The notes under the pieces were generated by a model, which saw only the letters and a program-made list of their open reading frames with translations, was not told where the DNA came from and did no database searches. Positions 26,251-34,320 of a stretch of DNA of 64,000 nt are shown here, one piece after another. The DNA comes from Mangrovibacterium sp047972415. GTDB lineage: Bacteria; Bacteroidota; Bacteroidia; Bacteroidales; Prolixibacteraceae. Position numbers and translations under genes: made by a program. Where the stretch lies: the NCBI GenBank assembly GCA_047972415.1, contig JBKEAN010000056.1, positions 1-64,000 on the forward strand, written 5' to 3'. Position 1 is the first letter of the stretch. Each line of letters opens with the position of its first letter.

Positions 26251-27675
26251 CTAACTAACCTTAATACATTTTACCGTGTGTGCATCCCTCAATAGTAACA
26301 TGCCATTAGCGTATGCCATTGGCCCCCAGGCATCAACCCCATCCATTATCCGCTGCTTTCTCAAAAACTTTAAGCTTTGTTTTCCGACTTCGTACATGTA
26401 GAGTTCTCCGTCTTCTTTTAGTGCAAACAGATGGTTATTAATGATCAAATAGGGCCCCAGCCCAAAACGATCGTCGGCGGCCGAGCTCCAAAGCGGTGTA
26501 TGCAAATCGTCGGGCGAATAACACACGAGTTTATTGCGCAGGCCTCCCCCATCTTTGGGCATAACCGAAATAATCATGTTATTGTAAATAATAGGCGTTT
26601 GTTGCTCACTGGCAACGCCATCACTCGGTTTGTACTCTTCCAGCACCGTTGCTACCCAGTTTTCGGCAGTGCCATTTATTTGCACCATCGCCCCACCGGC
26701 ACCATAACCGGCAACCATAAAAATTCGGTTTCGTGTTACCTGTAGCGGAGAGGGGGCAATTACCGAGGGTTGCCATTTATTGGTGTTCCACAGCGGTTTC
26801 CCAATATCTTCTTTTTCAGCCGATACGCCGCAAATACCGCCAATTCCGGCGTAAACGTAGGTTGGTTTGCCGTTCAGGGCCATTTTCATTACCGACGAGT
26901 GCGACATTTTATAATTCAACGTGTTGGGAGTTGTCCATTCCACCTGTCCGGTCGAGCAATTTAGCCCGGTGAGTAACACCTCATTTCCGGCAGGGGCCAA
27001 AACCAGGGTTTCGCCATCAACCAGCGGGCATTGGCCAGTATACCAAAACGGAATTTCGGACTTGAATTCTTTTTGCATGTCCAGCGACCATTTCAAATCT
27101 CCGGTATTCGGGTCGCAGCACATTACATGCCCGTTGGGGCCAATCGTAATCACAAAGTCGTTGCCAATAGCGGGGATTGTTCTGGAAAAACCGTGGTTCC
27201 GTTTCATGGGTACACGGTACCAGCGCCGCCAAAGCTCTATGCCTTTCTCTAACGAGAAGCACCTTAGCGCGTCGGAACTTAGGTTTTCATCATAGTCGAG
27301 AAAATAAACCTTCCCGTTGCGAATAACGGGCGAAGCATGTCCCTCACCAGTTTCAACACTCCACAAAACCTGGAACTCCGGAGCATTAAGGTTCAGTATA
27401 TCATCTGTTTTGACAATATTTGCCGATCCTTCTCCCCGAAATCCGTTCCACTGACCGGCCAATGTTGAGTTATCATCTTCATTGTAGCGCATAAAAAACT
27501 CGCCGATTTTTACGTCGTCTGCTTTCCGGGCCAATTCGGCCGGGCGGTTATCGGCTCCGGGAGCAAGAATTTCAAAATCCTGTCCGGGACTGTACAAATG
27601 CCACCAAACAATGACTCCGATCAGAACAATCGCTGTAAAATAGGAAACAAGTTTTATGATTTTGCTTTCGTTCAC
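26251..27675 (-). CDS. PQQ-like beta-propeller, N-terminally membrane-anchored (propeller 2)
   Basis: 474 residues. The start codon is a GTG at 27675; no ATG lies between it and the single membrane helix (LVSYFTAIVLIGVIVWWHLY). The propeller starts WNGFRGEGSANIVKTDD and contains SLEKGIELWRRWYRVP, PNTGDLKWSLDMQKEF, CSTGQVEWTTPNTLNY and a late PDDLHTPLWSSAADD. It appears most similar in layout to propeller 6. It lies 31 bp after propeller 1 and is followed at once by the NHL pair. No heme or dehydrogenase catalytic motif was recognised. Confidence 0.86.
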   Translation of the reverse strand: MNESKIIKLVSYFTAIVLIGVIVWWHLYSPGQDFEILAPGADNRPAELARKADDVKIGEFFMRYNEDDNSTLAGQWNGFRGEGSANIVKTDDILNLNAPEFQVLWSVETGEGHASPVIRNGKVYFLDYDENLSSDALRCFSLEKGIELWRRWYRVPMKRNHGFSRTIPAIGNDFVITIGPNGHVMCCDPNTGDLKWSLDMQKEFKSEIPFWYTGQCPLVDGETLVLAPAGNEVLLTGLNCSTGQVEWTTPNTLNYKMSHSSVMKMALNGKPTYVYAGIGGICGVSAEKEDIGKPLWNTNKWQPSVIAPSPLQVTRNRIFMVAGYGAGGAMVQINGTAENWVATVLEEYKPSDGVASEQQTPIIYNNMIISVMPKDGGGLRNKLVCYSPDDLHTPLWSSAADDRFGLGPYLIINNHLFALKEDGELYMYEVGKQSLKFLRKQRIMDGVDAWGPMAYANGMLLLRDAHTVKCIKVS

Positions 27676-27706
27676 CGTTTGTTTTTTTGGAAGTCGTTGG
27701 TTGATA

Positions 27707-28912
27707 TTACTTTGCTTGATAGGCCATTAATGCACTGCCATGGCGAACAAACAAGAGTCCTTTGTATAAAACAGGGTGTGCCCAATGCTGCTCAGTGCCT
27801 AGCGTTATATTGAATTTGCTAACCACATCAAATTTCTCGGGTGTTGCGTGTGCCAATAACAGTTCGCCACGGTCGGTGTAGCAATAAAGCATCTCTTCAT
27901 TGGCAATAATATTGCCCATGGCATAGCCGTTTTGCTTGAATTTTATTTCACCTGTCTGCCAGTCGGCACAAAACCAGTACCGGTTGTTGTCACCTGATCC
28001 ATAAGCATAATCACCTACTTTAACCATGGCCCCCATGCGGTTATCAAGTTCTTTCGATTCCCATACCTGTTCAGCACCCCGTCCGCCGTTCGTCAACCGG
28101 AGCATGACCGATCCGCCGCCGTAGCCACTGGTACAAAGCAACATCCCTTTCGAGTAAACAGGAGTGTTCGGGTGTACCGACCACCGGTTTATCTTTTCAA
28201 ATGACCATAGTTTTTTTCCCGTTTTTGCATCCACACCAATCACGTGTTTAGCCGTCATGGTTACAACTTGTGGTATTTCCAAATCGCTGATATATAGTGG
28301 CGAGCAGTAAGCAGAAAGTTCGCCTTCACCCGGCGAAGACCAAATCAAATCTCCGGTGTTCTTGTTCAAGGCAATAATGTTATTGGTAGATCCTCCGGGG
28401 GTACAAATTACTTTATCATCAATAACCAACGGGGCTTCATTTATTCCCCAAGTAATATTTTCGGCCCCAAATTCTTTTAAAAATTCTTTTTTCCAAATCA
28501 AGTCCAGGCCATTCTGATTGAAGCAATAAAGAACGCCCAATCCTGATGTCAGGTAAATTTTGGAATCGTTGACGGTTACTGTACCGCGCGGACCATTGTA
28601 GCTGGCGTTCCATTCCTGTCCGTATTCTTTTTTCTGAAGCAGTTTTCCGTTAAGGTCAAAAACATAGAGATAACCTTTGCCGTCCGTTAAACCGGTCACG
28701 TAAAGTTTATCCGAATCGATGGCAACAGAGGAGTGCCCTTCGCCTAAATCGTCAAAATGCCACTTCAGGGTTGGCCCATTTTCCGGCCATTGTTTCAGCA
28801 AACTCTGCTCCCTGTAAATGCCCGAACGGTCGGTACCCCTCCACTGAATATTGGTTTGTGCGCTAATAAACAGCGGAAAGAGGAGCAGAAATGGAATAAA
28901 AATGTGCTTCAT
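27707..28912 (-). CDS. PQQ-like beta-propeller protein (propeller 1), secreted
   Basis: 401 residues with a signal peptide (MKHIFIPFLLLFPLFISAQ). The mature protein starts IQWRGTDRSGIYREQSLLKQ and WPENGPTLKWHFDD. Repeats include NKNTGDLIWSSPGEG, AKTGKKLWSFEKIN and WQTGEIKFKQNG, and the C-terminus has HPVLYKGLLFVRHGSALMAY. Start and end closely match propeller 5, so they are recent paralogues flanking the redox genes. The ATG lies inside the end of the cyclase-like gene (overlap 50 bp); the signal peptide requires this start, so the overlap is real. Confidence 0.88.
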   Translation of the reverse strand: MKHIFIPFLLLFPLFISAQTNIQWRGTDRSGIYREQSLLKQWPENGPTLKWHFDDLGEGHSSVAIDSDKLYVTGLTDGKGYLYVFDLNGKLLQKKEYGQEWNASYNGPRGTVTVNDSKIYLTSGLGVLYCFNQNGLDLIWKKEFLKEFGAENITWGINEAPLVIDDKVICTPGGSTNNIIALNKNTGDLIWSSPGEGELSAYCSPLYISDLEIPQVVTMTAKHVIGVDAKTGKKLWSFEKINRWSVHPNTPVYSKGMLLCTSGYGGGSVMLRLTNGGRGAEQVWESKELDNRMGAMVKVGDYAYGSGDNNRYWFCADWQTGEIKFKQNGYAMGNIIANEEMLYCYTDRGELLLAHATPEKFDVVSKFNITLGTEQHWAHPVLYKGLLFVRHGSALMAYQAK

Positions 28913-30638
28913 AGTTTCTATTTTTGATTTTTTTTAAAGTGTTCAGCGTAAACGTTATGTTGTACATTTCTTCGGAATACCAAAGACGTGAAAAGTAAAG
29001 GCCAATGGGTTCGGCGTTAAAAAGTTCGCCCGAGCTGTATTTTTTGTGAAGAAAAGCGAGTCCCTGCACAATGTTGTCCCTGTTAAGCGAACGGCTTGAA
29101 ACCAGCGCACCCAACGCTTTTGCTGTCATTGTCACCTTCGATGGAACGGAAGAGGCTCCACCCCAGCCGCCATCGGGATTCTGAGCCGACAGGAGGTAGG
29201 CTGTTCCTTTCGATACAGTTATTGTCGCAACCGGGTTATTAATACCGGCCAGGTATTCCACTGCAACAGCGGTCCCGTAAACAGGTGCCTTTTCGTCAGC
29301 CGAGTTTTGGTCGCCAAACCACAGGGGGTCCCACGAGCCATTTTCCGACTGCGTTTGTTGCATCCAGGCCAGCATACGGCGCGAACTTGAGGTACACCTT
29401 CGCTTTAAGTTGGGGGGAAGCACATCTAACCACAATTGAAATGCCAGAAGGCTTTGTGCTGTAATGTCGGGGCTACTCCTGTCAAACGGAAGTTTTCCCC
29501 ATCCTTTGCAAAACGTTGGAATACCGCCATCGGCATTTTGCAAATCAAGCAGCCAGGCAATACCGGTTTCAACTTCATGGCACAATTCGCCCTTCAGTAA
29601 AATATGAAGTGATACCAGGCTGGCAGCGGTATCGTCGGCATCGGGCACAGCTCCGGCGAGATTTGTCCACGCCCAGCCTCCCGGCTTGGCCCCGGTGAAT
29701 GGGTGCTTGTAGGCAAAGGCCAATCGTTTAATCGTCTCAGCAAGTGCAGGTTTATCTGTTATATCGTCGTTTAAAGCACGGATACTGAGTGCTGTAACCC
29801 ACGAATCAAGGTTGGTATCAATTGGCCACGAGCCATCGTCCCTGACCGTATTAACCAGGAAGTCAATTCCGCGTTGTGCTGAGGGATGGTTCCGGTAACC
29901 CGCGCCACATAAACACATGGCAACAAATGCCGTTAGGGGTGCAGCTTCCAGGAAACCGCCATTTTCGGGTTGAAGTTTTTCAAGCACACGAAGCGATTTT
30001 TCGATAAACCCATTGCGGATGGGCGACAAAATGTTCTTCTGTCCCATTTTGTACCGAAGAATCCCGACAGCGATTAGTGCCGGAATAGCATAACTGACAA
30101 CTGGCAGACGCAGAAAACGAAAAACGTTTTGCGGAAGTACCGACAACTCGAACGGAAGTTGCGGGATGCTATCCCAGGTATGGATTAGCCCCGACAAGGC
30201 ACACATGACCAGTATTGGTGCAGAGAAAGTTAAATCTTTTCCGTAGTAGTTGAGAACCCCGCTGATTATATGCGGATCGCTGGTTCCTCCGAATGTTTTC
30301 GCGAGGTAGCCAGTGGTTTTTTCAGAGGGGCGGCCACTTGCATGAAGGCTTGCATAACACAGCAGGGTTGCCGTCATATTCGGAGGGCTCTCGGGGCTAT
30401 CGCCCCAGGTTCCGTCGGCCAACATGGTTTGAAACAGCCACTGTTGCCCAAGCTCAATGTGTACTTTGTACTTTACAGGATCGGCCAAATAAAGTGCAAA
30501 AACAGAAACCGCCGTAGAGATTGCACTCGACGAAAGCCTGCTTTCCCAGGTGCGGGTGGCCGGGTTCTTTTTTGCAGCCAGTTTAACCTGCAAAGCGGTT
30601 ATCATTTCATCTATTTGTTGCTCCTGTACCGTTTTCAT
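28863..30638 (-). CDS. Squalene-hopene-cyclase-like class II terpene cyclase
   Basis: 591 residues from the ATG at 30638, 16 bp after the previous stop. The protein is built of alpha-alpha barrel repeats with QW-like motifs: QPENGGFLEAAP, VRDDGSWPIDTNLDSW, QNADGGIPTF, ENGSWDPLWFG and QNPDGGWGGAS. At residues 333-336 it has DADDTA, matching the DxDD acid motif with which squalene-hopene and other class II cyclases protonate their substrate. Overall length is near that of bacterial squalene-hopene cyclases (about 630). A hydrophobic stretch near 180-195 could be the membrane-entry region. With the polyprenyl synthase next door, a cyclised isoprenoid product is likely; hopanoid is not certain because no other hopanoid genes are present. 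Confidence 0.8.
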   Translation of the reverse strand: MKTVQEQQIDEMITALQVKLAAKKNPATRTWESRLSSSAISTAVSVFALYLADPVKYKVHIELGQQWLFQTMLADGTWGDSPESPPNMTATLLCYASLHASGRPSEKTTGYLAKTFGGTSDPHIISGVLNYYGKDLTFSAPILVMCALSGLIHTWDSIPQLPFELSVLPQNVFRFLRLPVVSYAIPALIAVGILRYKMGQKNILSPIRNGFIEKSLRVLEKLQPENGGFLEAAPLTAFVAMCLCGAGYRNHPSAQRGIDFLVNTVRDDGSWPIDTNLDSWVTALSIRALNDDITDKPALAETIKRLAFAYKHPFTGAKPGGWAWTNLAGAVPDADDTAASLVSLHILLKGELCHEVETGIAWLLDLQNADGGIPTFCKGWGKLPFDRSSPDITAQSLLAFQLWLDVLPPNLKRRCTSSSRRMLAWMQQTQSENGSWDPLWFGDQNSADEKAPVYGTAVAVEYLAGINNPVATITVSKGTAYLLSAQNPDGGWGGASSVPSKVTMTAKALGALVSSRSLNRDNIVQGLAFLHKKYSSGELFNAEPIGLYFSRLWYSEEMYNITFTLNTLKKIKNRNYEAHFYSISAPLSAVY

Positions 30639-30654
30639 TCGATTCTGATTCTGA

Positions 30655-31530
30655 TTAAACGAGGGTGCCCAGTGCAAGCAAACCGTAAAACGTATATTCC
30701 ACGTCGCTGCTTTCGTCAACGAGCGTTGGGCAAAAACCGCCCGAAGGCAACCAATGCGCTTCTAAAAAGTCAGCTGGGTTAAACTTTGGTTTCCCCTTGT
30801 AGCACTCCAGCATAAAAAGTGCTGTTGCTGTTGATAGCAAATCGGGGACCGGAGTTGCTCCGGCAGCGCAAAAACCACCGCTGGGTTGTTGCAATTCCTT
30901 CAGAAAAACGACATCCTGGTTGGTTTTGTACCCTCCGAGTTGTCCGCGAACAGCTAAAGCTGCCACGGTGGCATTGGTTGTTGCACCAAGGCCTTCGGGC
31001 ATATTTCGGTACCCACCCGATTCCAACCGGTATTCATTCAACTTAGCGATACGTTCTTTTTTATCTGTAAGCTTATGGCCGGTATCTTCCAGTAACGAAA
31101 CCCAAATAAACTGCGAATAGGGTGAATCCGGATCGTTGTGCGGAATCGCAGCAAAATCGCGGATAGCCTTTATTTTTTTGGGTTTGAATGAGCTAATTCC
31201 GGTTAGAAGCTCCCCGTACTTCGAAAGGTAAGCCAGCACCTTGCAACGTTGGTAAGCGGCGTAATGAATAAGATCGAGACCGTCGGCATCAATTCCGTCG
31301 AGGTAAGTTCTCATTCGCTCCGGGTTTAGTTTAATTTTTAAAACGTAGCACAGCATCCATCCAAATGCGGTATAGTAAAGGTCGGGCATTCCTCCCCTGT
31401 TGGCGAAAACACTCTTCGCGTTTATTTGCGATTGGACATAGTTTTTCACTTGCAGCATGGCCTCGTCCGAAAGGCTTCCGACTCCCTTTTTCAGTGTATT
31501 CAGCAATCGTATGGAAATAGGCTTTGTCAT
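30655..31530 (-). CDS. Prenyltransferase/terpene-cyclase-fold protein (short)
   Basis: 291 residues. It carries repeats of the alpha-alpha barrel family that includes protein prenyltransferase beta subunits and squalene cyclases: RLESGGYRNMPEG, QQPSGGFCAAGATPVPDLLSTA and WLPSGGFCPTLVDESSDVEYT, each with the GGF core. The first half lacks clear repeats, and no DxDD motif is visible. Zinc ligands of farnesyltransferase are not all recognisable, so I do not claim prenyltransferase activity. It sits between the polyprenyl synthase (2 bp upstream) and the larger cyclase-like protein, and may be a partner subunit of the latter, together approximating two half barrels. Confidence 0.72.
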   Translation of the reverse strand: MTKPISIRLLNTLKKGVGSLSDEAMLQVKNYVQSQINAKSVFANRGGMPDLYYTAFGWMLCYVLKIKLNPERMRTYLDGIDADGLDLIHYAAYQRCKVLAYLSKYGELLTGISSFKPKKIKAIRDFAAIPHNDPDSPYSQFIWVSLLEDTGHKLTDKKERIAKLNEYRLESGGYRNMPEGLGATTNATVAALAVRGQLGGYKTNQDVVFLKELQQPSGGFCAAGATPVPDLLSTATALFMLECYKGKPKFNPADFLEAHWLPSGGFCPTLVDESSDVEYTFYGLLALGTLV

Positions 31531-31532
31531 AC

Positions 31533-33092
31533 TTACTTCAATATTTTTTTGCTTACCCGGAACAGGAGCCGTTTAAGTTCAATATTTTGAATGTCCTCCA
31601 GTGCAAGAAGGGCTTCACGGCGGTATTGTTCAACCATTTGCTGCACCAGTTGAATTGCTTTTTCCAATATTTTTTTGTTGTCATTACTGTTCAGAAAGGC
31701 TTTCAGGTCGGTAGTAAAAAGTACCGAATGAATAAAAGCGGTTTCTGGTTTTAGTTGAAACATGGTGGCAAGAACGGCCGACGGGCGAATGCTCAACGGC
31801 GCGTCGGTTTCGAAGTCCTCAATATCGTCCTGTAACTGATAAGCAATGCCCAAAGCTTTGGAGTAGCTATTGAGTTGCTTGCGCAGGCGTAGGTCGTTGC
31901 CGGCATAAATCGCGCCTATCATCAGCGATGCATCAAACGCGGGAACGGTTTTGTTGCAGAAAATGTCCAAAACAAAATCCATATCGAATTTTTCGGGCCG
32001 GTTGCTCCATGCGAGTTCCATGCCTTGCCCTTTACAAAGCGCAATGTGGGCATCGCTGGCAACTTTCAGTGCCTCGGTATTTTCGCATTGCGCCAACAGG
32101 CGGTAGCCTTCTCCCAAATACATATCGCCTACATTAATGGCCATTGGTATGCCATGACGTGCATTCACGGTTTCCTTTCCGTAGCGGATGTCATCTTCGT
32201 CCTCAATGTCGTCGTGCACCAATGATGCTTTGTGAAAACACTCAATGGCGATAGCTGCCAATTGAATTTCTTTCGGGATCGCTGTTTTTCCGGTGAGCGC
32301 GAGATAGCTTGCAGCCAGTAGATATGGGCGCCAGCGCTTTCCGTCGTTTGCCAGCCATTCGCGGACAATAAGCGAAGTGGGATCGACCAGCGGTGACAGT
32401 ACATTTTCTATATTCTCGGGTGAGAACCATTGTTGGATAGTGTGTTTGAGCCGGTCGTAATCCAGCATATTGCTTTTTTCTTCGGAACGAAGGTTCATCA
32501 GCTGATTCACATAAGCCATATCTGCGGTCGTGTCCTGACATCCGTCGCCATTAAGTGGGATGGCCAAACCCGGAACCGCATGGTTAATCAGGAGCGGAAA
32601 AGCTTTTTCCAGCGAGTGCAAACAGCTCACCCCAATTACCGTATCAACTACTTTATTTTCAATCAGGCTGATAACCGACGTAAAACCCTCGGCAACCAAG
32701 CTCATCATCCCCAGGCTTTCAGCTTTTTCCTGCAACTCTGGTATTGTGCAGTTGGAACAAAGGTTGCATAACAAGCCCAGCTCGTCAACATCGGCTTTAC
32801 ATTTCGTTGCATTGCTCAGGCATTTGGGCAACAGCAGAATCCGCTTTTCAAAAGGAATGGCAGCAACGGTATCGCGCCATGCCCGGTTGTTCAATTCAAC
32901 CATAACCCAGCCTTTCATTGCCCGATCCAATTCATGTACCTGACAAAGCTGGTCAGCCATTTCCTGTAACTGAACCATACTTAAAGGTGGATTAAGTTGT
33001 TTTTCTGCAGCAAATACATCAATTGATTTTCGCAGCCTGGTCCGTTGAGCCAAGGTCTCCGGAACCTTATATTTCAGTGTTGTACTTGTCAT
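31533..33092 (-). CDS. DUF116-polyprenyl diphosphate synthase fusion
   Basis: 519 residues from the ATG at 33092, 10 bp after the previous stop. Residues about 80-192 match DUF116: LLLPKCL...C...GLLCNLCSNC, a GVSC block near 154-157 and GDGCQDT near 182-188, leaving about five conserved cysteines likely to bind an Fe-S cluster. Residues 235-519 form an all-alpha isoprenyl diphosphate synthase with the first aspartate-rich motif LVHDDIEDEDD (294-301) and the second QDDIED (421-426), plus GKRWRPYLL. These enzymes condense IPP units onto an allylic diphosphate. The residues before the first DDxxD (E-C-F-H-K-A-S) do not allow a safe chain-length prediction. Fusing an Fe-S-like domain to a prenyl synthase suggests redox control or channelling to the adjacent radical SAM enzyme. 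Confidence 0.88.
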   Translation of the reverse strand: MTSTTLKYKVPETLAQRTRLRKSIDVFAAEKQLNPPLSMVQLQEMADQLCQVHELDRAMKGWVMVELNNRAWRDTVAAIPFEKRILLLPKCLSNATKCKADVDELGLLCNLCSNCTIPELQEKAESLGMMSLVAEGFTSVISLIENKVVDTVIGVSCLHSLEKAFPLLINHAVPGLAIPLNGDGCQDTTADMAYVNQLMNLRSEEKSNMLDYDRLKHTIQQWFSPENIENVLSPLVDPTSLIVREWLANDGKRWRPYLLAASYLALTGKTAIPKEIQLAAIAIECFHKASLVHDDIEDEDDIRYGKETVNARHGIPMAINVGDMYLGEGYRLLAQCENTEALKVASDAHIALCKGQGMELAWSNRPEKFDMDFVLDIFCNKTVPAFDASLMIGAIYAGNDLRLRKQLNSYSKALGIAYQLQDDIEDFETDAPLSIRPSAVLATMFQLKPETAFIHSVLFTTDLKAFLNSNDNKKILEKAIQLVQQMVEQYRREALLALEDIQNIELKRLLFRVSKKILK

Positions 33093-33102
33093 ATCACATC
33101 GA

Positions 33103-34320
33103 TTATCCGTATGCACCAAATCCGAAGAAATATTTCTTTTTCATTATCCGGTAAAGCGGGTTTTCTTCCGGTATTTCCTGTCCCTCCAGGTTATGTCCGG
33201 CAACGGGTTGCATTTTTAAATATTCCTGCAAAACAGTTTGCCTCGAGCTTGTATCTTTTGCCTTGTATTTCTCTAAAAATTGAACCAACCTTTCCGGATC
33301 TTCCATGATGATACAACCACGTGAATTTGCAGCTGTCATTTTTCGGAACTGGGCGAGGAAGTCTGATTGTTTGAAAATATCGACCAAATTAGAAGCTTCC
33401 CCGTCAATAATTTCCCTGGCCAGTTGGATGGGCGGACAAAACTCGACGGCACCGCTTGGCGCTATGTGATGGCTCATGCCCGTTGCCGCCGGGCAAATGG
33501 CGTTGCCTTTGTCGTCCCAGTAAGTATCGATAAGCAACAAAGGCGCATTTTTTCGTTGTTCTACAATAAAACGACGTAAGGCCAAAATCTCGGTTTCATC
33601 AAGCGCATTTGCAGGGTTCGGGTTCGGACCAACCGGACGGTAAATGTAATACCAAAAGTAATGAACGCCTTCATTTGCCAATCGTTCAAGGTGTTCCCGA
33701 TTCACCAGATCCTGAAAATTACTTTTACAAATGCTGGCTGCTGCACCGATTATCAGCTTCGCCTTTTTACATGCCCGCACGCCAGCCAGTGTTTTTTCGA
33801 ACACATCGTTGCGTCCACGGCGGGAGTCGCTTTCGTTTTTTAAACCTTCTATGCTGATTAGCGGTGTAACATTGCCCATTTTCTTAAATTGCATGGCCAG
33901 GCTTTCGGTAATCAGTGTGCCATTGGTAAAAAGCTGAAAGTAGCAGTCCGAATGCTTCACCATAATTTCGAGAAGGCCTTTGTAAAGAAGCGGTTCGCCT
34001 CCCAAAATGCCGAAAAAGTAGGATCCTTTACTTTTGCCCTGCGATATAATCCCGTCTATTTGCTGCGGACTTAACATTTGTTTTCCGCTTGTTGTTACCC
34101 AACAGCCGCTGCACGACAGGTTACAGCTTTCGTTAACGGAGATCATGATGAAAGCTGGAAAAAAGTCTTCACCGCGAGCCTGCCTTTTTTCGAAGCGGTT
34201 AATATTTTTAAGGTTACGCCAGCCAAAATTGTACATGAACTTCCAGACTACCTTTGGAGAGCATTCTACCGGAACACGAAGTGCAGCCGTTGCCGTTGCC
34301 GTATAATCTTTCAGCTTCAT
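33103..34320 (-). CDS. Radical SAM enzyme with SPASM-like C-terminus
   Basis: 405 residues. The radical SAM cluster motif CxxxCxxC occurs as NESCNLSCSGCW near residue 70, followed by the SAM-binding GGEP (FFGILGGEPLLYKG). The C-terminal part has CPAATGMSHHIAPSGAVEFC and a later RGCIIMED, a cysteine arrangement like SPASM/twitch auxiliary-cluster domains. Its position between a ferredoxin-like protein and prenyl-chain genes suggests that it modifies an isoprenoid or lipid, as the hopanoid enzyme HpnH does, but a peptide substrate cannot be excluded since many SPASM enzymes act on peptides. It overlaps the upstream gene by 4 bases. Confidence 0.87.
   Translation of the reverse strand: MKLKDYTATATAALRVPVECSPKVVWKFMYNFGWRNLKNINRFEKRQARGEDFFPAFIMISVNESCNLSCSGCWVTTSGKQMLSPQQIDGIISQGKSKGSYFFGILGGEPLLYKGLLEIMVKHSDCYFQLFTNGTLITESLAMQFKKMGNVTPLISIEGLKNESDSRRGRNDVFEKTLAGVRACKKAKLIIGAAASICKSNFQDLVNREHLERLANEGVHYFWYYIYRPVGPNPNPANALDETEILALRRFIVEQRKNAPLLLIDTYWDDKGNAICPAATGMSHHIAPSGAVEFCPPIQLAREIIDGEASNLVDIFKQSDFLAQFRKMTAANSRGCIIMEDPERLVQFLEKYKAKDTSSRQTVLQEYLKMQPVAGHNLEGQEIPEENPLYRIMKKKYFFGFGAYG

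Noticed and set aside
4286..28912. PQQ-dependent alcohol/glucose dehydrogenases
   Set aside because: The propellers start like BamB/PQQ-like repeat proteins, have no CxxCH heme site, and no pqqA-E genes are nearby; only the fold can be claimed.
28863..30638. Firm assignment as squalene-hopene cyclase
   Set aside because: The DxDD motif and QW-like repeats are present, but squalene and hopanoid genes are lacking here and the partner is a polyprenyl synthase; only class II cyclase-like is supported.
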